A DNA stretch of 33,407 nucleotides from Bacillota bacterium (GTDB lineage: Bacteria > Eremiobacterota > SpSt-956 > JAKJGF01). The stretch covers positions 1 to 33,407 of the forward strand of contig JAKPQU010000093.1 of NCBI GenBank assembly GCA_029555925.1, written 5' to 3'. Below, piece after piece: positions 25,075 to 31,914 of the stretch. The position numbers and the translations under genes were made by a program. The first letter of the stretch is position 1, and every line of letters begins with the position of its first letter. Below the pieces are notes generated by a model. That model saw only the letters and a program-made list of their open reading frames with translations, searched no databases and was not told the DNA's origin.

Positions 25075-26091
25075 CTATATACAAAATTTTTCCAGTTCTT
25101 CTATTTTTATTCTGACAATCCTGGCAGAACCTATTTTTTCTAAAATTACAAAATCAATCGTCTCAGAATTACGTTTTTTATCCCTCTTTATGGCATCAAA
25201 TATAATTTCTTTATTTAATTCAATTTCTACAGGCAGGTTAAATCTTCTGAGAAGATCTTTAAATCTTTCCCCTTCTTTTACCGGAAGTATTCCTATAGAC
25301 AGAGAAATATTATTTGCAAAAACCATACCGGCACTTACAGCCTGTCCATGTGGTATATGCGAACATTTTTCTATGGCATGTCCGAAGGTATGGCCGAAAT
25401 TCAATTTTTTTCTCTCGAAGGATTCCCTTTCGTCAAAATTGACAATACCGGTTTTTATAGAAATAGATCTAGAAATTACCTCCTGTATTTCAGGCTTTCT
25501 GAGAGAAAGAATATTATCCAGATTCTTTTCCAGATATTCAAAATAATATAGATCCTTTATTGCTGCATGCTTTATAATTTCAGCAAAACCACAGAGCAGT
25601 TCCGTATGAGGAAGAGTCTTCAGGAAATTAATGTCATATAAGACAAATTCTGGCTGTTTAAACACTCCTATGATATTTTTATATTTTTTAAAATTAACAC
25701 CATTTTTTCCTCCTATGGAAGCATCTACCTGGGCAAGTAATGTTGTGGGAATAAATCCAAAAGATATACCACGCATGTAAGTAGATGCAATAAAACCTGT
25801 TATATCACAGACTATTCCTCCTCCTATTCCCATAATAAAGGAAGACCTATCTGCTTCAAAATAAAGCAGCTTTTCATATATATCCAGTGCCGTTTCAACT
25901 GTCTTAGTTTCCTCCCCGGTACCTATTTCTATAATCTCACCGGGAGGAAAGGCTTTTTCATAAATACTTCTTACATTTTTATCTGTTACAATAAATATTT
26001 TTTTATTTTTATAAAATTTACTTGCATCATCTATGGTTCCGGGCATAATTTCACAGATACCTGTCTGTCCTGTCACTTTAAAAATATCCAA
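25075..26091 (-). CDS. aroB: 3-dehydroquinate synthase
   Basis: 338 residues, TTG start with AAAGGTGA 6 nt upstream. Zn- and NAD-dependent second step of the shikimate pathway. Motifs: NAD-binding MGIGGGIVCDITGFIASTYM (87-106), PTTLLAQVDASIGGKNGVN (115-133), AEIIKHAAI, and the zinc ligands of HTFGHAIE and HGQAVSAGM. It is the first gene of aroB-aroF-aroA. The start abuts a GTRA array (26107-26134). Confidence 0.95.
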   Translation of the reverse strand: MDIFKVTGQTGICEIMPGTIDDASKFYKNKKIFIVTDKNVRSIYEKAFPPGEIIEIGTGEETKTVETALDIYEKLLYFEADRSSFIMGIGGGIVCDITGFIASTYMRGISFGFIPTTLLAQVDASIGGKNGVNFKKYKNIIGVFKQPEFVLYDINFLKTLPHTELLCGFAEIIKHAAIKDLYYFEYLEKNLDNILSLRKPEIQEVISRSISIKTGIVNFDERESFERKKLNFGHTFGHAIEKCSHIPHGQAVSAGMVFANNISLSIGILPVKEGERFKDLLRRFNLPVEIELNKEIIFDAIKRDKKRNSETIDFVILEKIGSARIVRIKIEELEKFCI

Positions 26092-26106
26092 AAGAAATCA
26101 CCTTTC

Positions 26107-26138
26107 GTGACGCATGACGCGTGACGCGTGACGCGAGG
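26107..26138. repeat. Heptad array, GTRA orientation
   Basis: GTGACGC, ATGACGC, GTGACGC, GTGACGC, then GAGG. Confidence 0.92.
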
Positions 26139-26162
26139 ATTCTAAGCACTATAATTTCTATG

Positions 26163-26277
26163 CTCATTATAGTTAATTTCATAACTATCCATAAATAATG
26201 ACCTCGTAATGCGTAAAGCGTAATGCGTGATGCGCAGGAATTAAACCCGTCACGCGTCACGCGTTACGCGTCACGAT
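26163..26277. repeat. Dispersed element with GTRA and TYAC arrays
   Basis: TCATTATAGTTAATTTCATA through TAATGACCTCG, GTAATGC, GTAAAGC, GTAATGC, GTGATGC (26206-26233), then TCACGCG, TCACGCG, TTACGCG, TCACGAT (26250-26277). It matches 4252-4345 over its first 85 bp. Confidence 0.9.
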
Positions 26278-26313
26278 GACTTAAATTCTAATAAGTTATG
26301 AAATACACTATAA

Positions 26314-26712
26314 CTATCTATTTATAATAATCGCCGTAACAACAAGTATAATTATAATGGAGACCAGCCACCAAGGTGTATAAAGGCCTATGGAAAGAGT
26401 TATGAAAAGCAATGGAATAAGGGAAACAAGCATCATAATGAGAATTATTACTGATATAAATTTATCGCCTTTAGAAAAATACCATCTGACCATCATAAAA
26501 AGGCTTATACCAATGGCCAGCGCCATAGAGCCGGCTCCTTTAAGCATATAAAGAAAAAGCGCTGCTATGTTCGGTGGCAGTTCTTCATGAGTAATGGCCA
26601 GATATCTCTCATGATATGGCATTATTTCCGGAGTAAACAAATAAACAAGACCAAAAATAATGACTCCTGCTGATGTTATATAGAGCATAATAGAAGCAAT
26701 TTTATTTTTCAT
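26314..26712 (-). CDS. Small four-helix membrane protein, function unknown
   Basis: 132 residues, with hydrophobic segments near 7-27, 50-75, 83-105 and 110-130. A conserved-looking loop, TPEIMPYHERYLAITHEELP, precedes the second helix (LYMLKGAGSMALAIGISLFM). I recall uncharacterised membrane proteins with this MPYH...K..G...A.GI pattern but cannot name a domain. No SD is evident before the ATG. It is followed by a TYAC array and the aro operon, but nothing suggests a link. Confidence 0.6.
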   Translation of the reverse strand: MKNKIASIMLYITSAGVIIFGLVYLFTPEIMPYHERYLAITHEELPPNIAALFLYMLKGAGSMALAIGISLFMMVRWYFSKGDKFISVIILIMMLVSLIPLLFITLSIGLYTPWWLVSIIIILVVTAIIINR

Positions 26713-26854
26713 AAAAGAAATTAAAAAAAGTTTTCCTGCAAAATTTTTACATATTTCACATAACGGTTTGTAGTCAATTTCATAACAATGTATAATTAAT
26801 AACCTCGTGATGCGTTATGCGCGATATAAACCCGTTACGCGTTAAGCGTCACAA

Positions 26855-26889
26855 GAGCATATATGTATTATTTACGCTCACCTCAGTAA
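26855..26889. repeat. Left 35-bp inverted repeat
   Basis: Begins GAGCATATATGTATTATTTA and ends CACCTCAGTAA. Its reverse complement matches 27692-27726 at 34 of 35 positions. Heptad remnants border both copies on the outside. Confidence 0.92.
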
Positions 26890-27120
26890 GAGCCTATCCG
26901 AAAAGTCGCCCCGTACATTTCCACTGCCAGGCTCTTCCGAAAAATATATAATCCTCCTGAAAGAAAACCTGTTTTTACAGACATTTACTATTTTGCCTAT
27001 ATTTAATTTACAACTGGCTGTTAATACAGTATATATTTTGGCCTTCGGAGACTTCGTTGATCCAGAACCTGTCAGTGGAAAGGATTAAAAAAAATATTAC
27101 TTTATTTAATTTTTAATTCT

Positions 27121-27276
27121 ATAGAAAAAACGAATTTTTCTTCTCCAGAGCCTGCCAGTCAGAAGCTTTTTACGGATACCATTTTACCTGTTACGGTACT
27201 TAGTACCGCTACAGGCAAATTAGTAACCATTTATCAGCTTCTGCCTGCCAGGCTCTTACGAAGAAAAATAATTTGC
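27121..27276. repeat. Long imperfect palindrome (MITE-like)
   Basis: The left arm 27121-27200 and right arm about 27202-27276 are reverse complements over most of their length (shared AGTACCG.NACAGG, CAGCTTCTG, CCAGGCTCT, GAAGAAAAAT). The centre is CCTGTTACGGTACT-T-AGTACCGCTACAGG. No coding capacity; it would form a long hairpin in DNA or RNA. Confidence 0.8.
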
Positions 27277-27331
27277 CTTATTTAATTTGTTTTACAGACA
27301 ATAAATTAACCACTGGTTAATTTCTAATACT

Positions 27332-27411
27332 ATAGAAAAAACGAATTTTTCTTCTCCAGAGCCCGCCAGGCAGAAGCTTTTTATGGATACCCTTTTACCT
27401 GTTACGGTACT
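27332..27411. repeat. Direct copy of the left arm of the palindrome
   Basis: 80 bp matching 27121-27200 at 76 of 80 positions, without the right arm. It lies immediately downstream of the tRNA terminator in tRNA orientation. Confidence 0.92.
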
Positions 27412-27440
27412 AATAATATAGATGTTTTATTTCCGTGAAA

Positions 27441-27480
27441 AATAATAAAAGAGGGACATCCATTTGAATGTTCCTCTTTT
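27441..27480 (-). terminator. Intrinsic terminator of tRNA-Leu
   Basis: On the minus strand: AAAAGAGG-AACAT, loop, ATGT-CCCTCTTTT followed by ATTATTTTT. It begins 4 nt after the tRNA 3' end. Confidence 0.8.
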
Positions 27481-27484
27481 GTTA

Positions 27485-27573
27485 TGCCGAAGACCGGAGT
27501 CGAACCGGTACGAGCTTACTTAAGGCTCACTGGATCCTGAATCCAGCGTGTCTGCCAATTCCACCACTTCGGC
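27485..27573 (-). tRNA. tRNA-Leu(CAG)
   Basis: 89 nt with a long variable arm, class II. Acceptor stem GCCGAAG / CTTCGGC with discriminator A. D arm TGGTGGAATTGGCAGACACG, anticodon stem CTGGA-TTCAGGA-TCCAG with anticodon CAG, T arm ACCGG-TTCGACT-CCGGT. CCA is not encoded. It decodes CUG. It has its own promoter and terminator and lies between 35-bp inverted repeats. Confidence 0.97.
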
Positions 27574-27587
27574 TTTATTGCCATAAT

Positions 27588-27616
27588 AGAATACTGCAAA
27601 GTAGAAAAAATGTCAA
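27588..27616 (-). promoter_or_regulatory. Promoter of tRNA-Leu
   Basis: TTGACA (27611-27616, complement), 17-nt spacer, TATTCT (27588-27593), placing the start about 8 nt before the tRNA. Confidence 0.75.
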
Positions 27617-27691
27617 GAGGTATAGTGTTTTTTTATGACAGGTAGATTCATTTTTACTGGGAATTGCACTTATAGTGTGTTTCATAACTTA

Positions 27692-27726
27692 TTACTGAGG
27701 TGAGCATAAATAATACATATATGCTC
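27692..27726. repeat. Right 35-bp inverted repeat
   Basis: Begins TTACTGAGGTGAGCATAAAT and ends TATATGCTC; inverted partner of 26855-26889 with one mismatch. Preceded at 27670 by TTATAGTGTGTTTCATAAC, whose inverse occurs at 26293 with one difference. Followed by GTGACGCGTTAAGC. Confidence 0.92.
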
Positions 27727-27800
27727 TCGTGACGCGTTAAGCGCAATGTCATTAAGATAAGTAATATTGGATTTCTGCTTAAAGGATTTGCCTCTTATTT

Positions 27801-27820
27801 CCTCTCCCTTGAGGGAGAGG
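27801..27820. repeat. CCTCTCCC-TTGA-GGGAGAGG palindrome
   Basis: 8-bp stem with 4-nt loop, followed by ATTAAGGAGAGGGTG. This resembles a dispersed repeat common in many environmental bacterial genomes. No T-run directly follows. Confidence 0.6.
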
Positions 27821-28093
27821 ATTAAGGAGAGGGTGTTTTTAAGATGCTGTTCCGCTAATACTTTGATTATAAATTGACATTGAAATATCTAGCTTTTTTA
27901 AATTGCTAGAACCTGGGAAATAAGCCATTTTTTCTAAATCAAAGTACTAACGGAAGACTATCGACTTCTTTCAGGTATTTTATATTCCTGTTTGTACCTG
28001 TAAAAACATAGTTGTGGACAGAGAAAATGACTTTTATAATTTTCGTGACCTTAAAAAACCTCTAAATCCTGGTATAAAAATTGCAATCATGAA

Positions 28094-28122
28094 TTGACTA
28101 TATAAACATTAGAGAATATAAT
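28094..28122 (+). promoter_or_regulatory. Strong sigma-70-type promoter of cdaA-cdaR-glmM
   Basis: TTGACT (28094-28099), 17-nt spacer, TATAAT (28117-28122); same hexamers and spacing as the nurA promoter. Predicted leader of about 30 nt. Confidence 0.78.
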
Positions 28123-28159
28123 AAAATTGGTAGGAATAAATTGTTTTTTACGGAAGTGA

Positions 28160-29347
28160 GTGAATTGCTTGGAACTACCTTTCCCCTTTCCCAGGATTAC
28201 ATATAAAGATATACTGGAAATCTTTATAATTGCCTTTTTTATATATCAACTCTTATTACTTATAAGAGGTACAAGGGCAATACAGATTCTTCAGGGAGTT
28301 GGAGTTCTTCTTCTTTCTCTCGGTATATGTCATCTCTTTGTTATGAGAACCCTTTACTGGATGTTAGATAAGGTTATAGTCATGATATTCGTTGCAATTC
28401 CTATAGTATTTCAGCCGGAATTGAGAAGAGCTCTGGGACAGATAGGTAAAGGTGGAATTCTGGGTATGTTAACCAGCAAGGAAGAAGAGATTTCAAGCAT
28501 GGTAGACGAGATTGTAGATGCATGTTTTCATATGTCCAGAAAGAAAGTAGGAGCTATTGTTGTAATAGAAAGAGATATTGGTCTTGAGGAATTTATGGAA
28601 ACAGGCACTCAGTTGAATGCATCCATCAGTTCAAGATTGATTCAAACTATTTTTTTCCATAATTCTCCTCTCCATGACGGAGCCGTTATTATAAAAGATA
28701 AGAGGATATATTCTGCAGCATGTTATCTTCCTCTGACGGAGAATGCGGAAATAGACAGGGATCTTGGTACAAGACACAGAGCTGCTATCGGCATTACCGA
28801 ACATACTGATGCTATTGCCGTCGTCGTATCGGAAGAAACAGGAAGCGTATCGGTCTGCACCAACGGTCGTCTCAAATATAATATGAGCATGAAAGCTCTG
28901 TCACATCACCTTCGTGCACTCTGTAATCCAAAGAAAAGAATTGAGAAGAGATTCCTTTTCTTCCCTGTAATAAAGCAGTTCACTGTAGAAACGGAAACTA
29001 TAAAGGATTTGAAAGCTAAAATAGCAAGAACTTCTCTTCTGAAAGGTAAATACATCCCGGAACAGGAAGAAAAAGATGTGAAAATATATGAAGAAAATGC
29101 TGTTACCCCTGTGGCGGATAATATTGATAGAATAGATATAGTTGAGGAATTCGTAGAAGCAGAGAGTATAGAAAATACTATGGTAACAGAAGAAGGCGAT
29201 TTCAGCGAAGAGTTTATAACTGTTCCTTTACCCCAGCTGGAGGAACTGCAGGAAGAATCGAAAGAGGCAGAAAATTTGGTACATGATGATGAGTATCAGA
29301 AAAATATGGATATGTCCGGAGAAATTTTGAATATAAAACAGGATTGA
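28160..29347 (+). CDS. cdaA: Diadenylate cyclase CdaA with acidic C-terminal extension
   Basis: 395 residues. Makes cyclic di-AMP from two ATP at the membrane. Three N-terminal membrane helices (about 20-35, 44-62, 68-84), then the DAC domain with catalytic LHDGA (D173-A175) and TRHRAA (R205-H206-R207). CdaA is usually near 275 residues; here about 115 more follow (from residue 280), dominated by Glu and Asp with almost no aromatics, probably disordered. It is first of cdaA-cdaR-glmM, a conserved operon. The GTG start is the longest option; a TTG three codons later is possible. GTGAGAA heptads follow the stop. Confidence 0.92.
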   Translation: MNCLELPFPFPRITYKDILEIFIIAFFIYQLLLLIRGTRAIQILQGVGVLLLSLGICHLFVMRTLYWMLDKVIVMIFVAIPIVFQPELRRALGQIGKGGILGMLTSKEEEISSMVDEIVDACFHMSRKKVGAIVVIERDIGLEEFMETGTQLNASISSRLIQTIFFHNSPLHDGAVIIKDKRIYSAACYLPLTENAEIDRDLGTRHRAAIGITEHTDAIAVVVSEETGSVSVCTNGRLKYNMSMKALSHHLRALCNPKKRIEKRFLFFPVIKQFTVETETIKDLKAKIARTSLLKGKYIPEQEEKDVKIYEENAVTPVADNIDRIDIVEEFVEAESIENTMVTEEGDFSEEFITVPLPQLEELQEESKEAENLVHDDEYQKNMDMSGEILNIKQD

Positions 29348-29354
29348 GCATTTA

Positions 29355-29420
29355 GTGAGAAGTGAGAAGTACATAAAGGTAATTTGTTCATCTCACCATT
29401 TACATCTCACCAATTATGCG
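29355..29420. repeat. Paired heptad arrays between cdaA and cdaR
   Basis: GTGAGAA, GTGAGAA (29355-29368), then TCACCAT, TTACATC, TCACCAA, TTATGCG (29393-29420). Confidence 0.85.
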
Positions 29421-29458
29421 CTATGAATATATATTACTAATTGCTTGTAATAAATAAT

Positions 29459-30433
29459 ATGGGTATGACCAATTTTTTAAAAAAAGATATAAATTTAAAG
29501 ATCCTTTCACTTGTGTTTGCAATTTTTTTATGGATCTATGTTTATTATAAGGATACACCTTTCCAGGAAAATCTGGCAGTTACTTCTTTTGTTGTTCCTA
29601 TTGAAGTCAAAGGACTTGCGTCTGATTTAACTGTTGTGGAAATGCAGGATGATGTATTTGTGAAGGTGAGAGGTAATAAAGATATTATTTCCGATATGAA
29701 ACCGGGAGGTGTCCGTGCATCTGTAGATTTAAGCAATAAATCTACAGGTACTTACAGGGTTCTTGTTCAGGCATCGAGCCTGGTAGATGTAGTATCTGTA
29801 GAACCACAGGCAGTAGATATAAAAATTGATAAATTAATAGAGAAAACAATGGAGATAACAGTGGAATTTGAAGGAAAGCCTAAAAGTGGATATGTTGTAT
29901 CAAGAGAAAATGTGAAAATACTTCCGGAAAGAACTGTAAAGGTGAAAGGTCCGGAAGAGATCATGGTCAATGTCAATAAAGTAATAGTAAAACCTGATGT
30001 TTCTAATGCGGATTTGAGTCTGAAAAAAATGGAAGAACCTTTTGTTACTGACAGGCAGGGTAAGATTATATCCGGCCTGACTGTTAAGCCTTCAGAGGTG
30101 GAAGTCCGGATAGAGATTATTCCTGACAGGATTTTTAGAACTGTCCCCATAATACCATCTATTACAGGCAGTTTACCTGACGGATATGTAATAAAAGAGA
30201 TTTCCCTCAGACATGCCACTGCTACCATTGAAATTATTTCGGAAGAAGGCAAGTCAGTTCAGAGTGTACGTACATCTCCCGTAGATATTGATAAAAAGAC
30301 AGACGATTTTGCTGCAAAGGTATGGATTGTTCCTGTAAAAGGAATTAATGTTATAAACAATACAGTTCAGATAGTAGTTAGAATCGATAAGAAAGTTGAT
30401 TCTGTAAAAAAACCTGTAACTAAAACAGATTGA
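29459..30433 (+). CDS. cdaR: CdaA regulator CdaR (YbbR-domain protein)
   Basis: 324 residues from the ATG at 29459; an ATG two codons later is equally possible, and a TTG at 29441 gives a longer frame without an SD. One N-terminal membrane helix (ILSLVFAIFLWIYVYY) and then three YbbR-type beta domains outside the membrane, each opening with a strand such as VPIEVKGLASDL, EITVEFEGKPKSGYVV and VPIIPSITGSLPDGYVI. CdaR binds CdaA and modulates its activity. The glmM start follows 16 nt after its stop. Confidence 0.9.
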   Translation: MGMTNFLKKDINLKILSLVFAIFLWIYVYYKDTPFQENLAVTSFVVPIEVKGLASDLTVVEMQDDVFVKVRGNKDIISDMKPGGVRASVDLSNKSTGTYRVLVQASSLVDVVSVEPQAVDIKIDKLIEKTMEITVEFEGKPKSGYVVSRENVKILPERTVKVKGPEEIMVNVNKVIVKPDVSNADLSLKKMEEPFVTDRQGKIISGLTVKPSEVEVRIEIIPDRIFRTVPIIPSITGSLPDGYVIKEISLRHATATIEIISEEGKSVQSVRTSPVDIDKKTDDFAAKVWIVPVKGINVINNTVQIVVRIDKKVDSVKKPVTKTD

Positions 30434-30449
30434 AAAGAGGAGTTTTTTA

Positions 30450-31805
30450 ATGGGTAAATTATTCGGCACAGATGGTGTCAGAGGTATTGCAAATAAAGAT
30501 TTAACTCCTGCTCTGGCTTTTAAGCTTGCCAGGGTGTGCGGTTATATTCTGTCAGAAAAGAAAAAAGATGGTTCTCAATATTTTATTATAGGGAAAGATA
30601 CAAGAATATCGTCAGATATGTTGGAACACGCTATTGTATCGGGTCTGTGTTCTGCAGGTGTATCTGCTCTTAAACTGGGAGTTGTTCCGACCCCTGTTGT
30701 TTCTTTTTTGACTTCCCGCACCTCTGCCTGCGGAGGAGTAATGATTTCTGCCTCTCATAATCCTTTTCCTGATAATGGCATAAAATTTTTCAGTTCCCGT
30801 GGTTTTAAACTTGAAGATAGAGAGGAAGATGAAATAGAAGCTTTGCTTGAAAAACATCATGAATTGCCTTCTCCTGCAGGAAAAGAACTGGGCAGAGTTC
30901 TTGGAGAAGATATAATTCATATGTACCTTTCTTCTGTTAAACAGAATATTTTTAATTTATATGACGGTAATCTGTTAAAAGGTCTGAAAATTGTAATTGA
31001 TTGTGCCAACGGAGCTTCTTTTGTTATTGCCCCTGCAATTTTAAAAGAACTCGGTGCATATGTAATAGAAATGAATATTTCTCCAGATGGGATTAATATA
31101 AATGATAAATGTGGTTCAACCTGTGTGGAGAGTCTTTCCAGAAGAGTGGTTTCCGAACAGGCAGACATAGGGTTTGCCTTCGATGGGGATGCAGACAGAG
31201 TTATTTCTGTAGACAGAAAAGGCCATATTGTAGACGGAGATAAAATGATGTTTATTGTCGCTTCCTATTTGAAAGATAAAGGAATGCTTAAAAATAATCT
31301 TGTTGTATCTACAGTTATGAGCAATCTTGGTTTTGAACTTGCGTTGAAGAGAAAATCCATTCAAATGTTGCGAACAAATGTGGGAGACAGGTATGTTCTG
31401 GAAGCAATGATTAAACATGGTGGAATTCTGGGAGGAGAACAGTCAGGCCATATAATATTACTGGATTATAATAATACAGGTGACGGTCTTATTACGGCTC
31501 TTATGCTGTTGAAGATTATGTTAGATACGGGGAAATCTCTTGAAACACTCGGCTCGGAAGTAGCTAAATATCCTCAGATACTTGTAAATATACCTGTTCT
31601 GGATAAAAATAGTTTTGGGAGAGATCTTTATCTCGGGGAATTGATAGAGAAGGAAGAGAAAAATCTTTCTGACAGGGGAAGGATCCTTGTGAGACCGTCA
31701 GGTACAGAACCTTTAGTCAGGGTCATGGTAGAGGCTTTAGATAAAGATGAAATGAATGATGTGGCAGAAAGGATTTCGTCAGAGATAAGAAAGAGATTGT
31801 GTTAA
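30450..31805 (+). CDS. glmM: Phosphoglucosamine mutase
   Basis: 451 residues, full length. Converts glucosamine-6-phosphate to glucosamine-1-phosphate for peptidoglycan and LPS precursors; in several bacteria it also binds and inhibits CdaA. The phosphoserine loop is ISASHNPFPDNGIKFF (S102). The Mg loop is FDGDADR (D245, D247, D249). The C-terminal phosphate site is RPSGTEPLVRVM. SD GAGGAG lies 7 nt upstream of the ATG. It is last of the cda operon. Confidence 0.96.
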   Translation: MGKLFGTDGVRGIANKDLTPALAFKLARVCGYILSEKKKDGSQYFIIGKDTRISSDMLEHAIVSGLCSAGVSALKLGVVPTPVVSFLTSRTSACGGVMISASHNPFPDNGIKFFSSRGFKLEDREEDEIEALLEKHHELPSPAGKELGRVLGEDIIHMYLSSVKQNIFNLYDGNLLKGLKIVIDCANGASFVIAPAILKELGAYVIEMNISPDGININDKCGSTCVESLSRRVVSEQADIGFAFDGDADRVISVDRKGHIVDGDKMMFIVASYLKDKGMLKNNLVVSTVMSNLGFELALKRKSIQMLRTNVGDRYVLEAMIKHGGILGGEQSGHIILLDYNNTGDGLITALMLLKIMLDTGKSLETLGSEVAKYPQILVNIPVLDKNSFGRDLYLGELIEKEEKNLSDRGRILVRPSGTEPLVRVMVEALDKDEMNDVAERISSEIRKRLC

Positions 31806-31809
31806 ATTT

Positions 31810-31837
31810 GTGATATGTAACGCGTAACGGGTGATAT
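31810..31837. repeat. Heptad array, GTRA orientation
   Basis: GTGATAT, GTAACGC, GTAACGG, GTGATAT in register after glmM. Confidence 0.88.
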
Positions 31838-31858
31838 CCCCTGGATGCAATACTCGCG

Positions 31859-31886
31859 TCACGCGTCACGCGTCACGCGTTACGAA
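31859..31886. repeat. Heptad array, TYAC orientation
   Basis: TCACGCG x3, TTACGAA, preceded by CTCGCG. It ends shortly before the AAAGGAG of the next gene. Confidence 0.92.
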
Positions 31887-31914
31887 CTGACTATAAACAA
31901 AGGAGTTGTTATTA

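Larger units (their letters stand above)
26713..28159. other. 1.4-kb repeat-rich spacer around tRNA-Leu
   Basis: No protein gene seen. Order: diverged dispersed element (26771-26850), 35-bp inverted repeat (26855-26889), partial copy of the 150-bp palindrome (about 26925-26955), the full palindrome (27121-27276), its half copy (27332-27411), tRNA-Leu with promoter and terminator, the other 35-bp inverted repeat (27692-27726), a short hairpin at 27801-27820, about 270 bp without recognised features, and the cdaA promoter. Confidence 0.75.

Noticed and set aside
25067..25546. 159-residue plus-strand frame
   Set aside because: Antisense to the well-supported aroB gene; a strand shadow.
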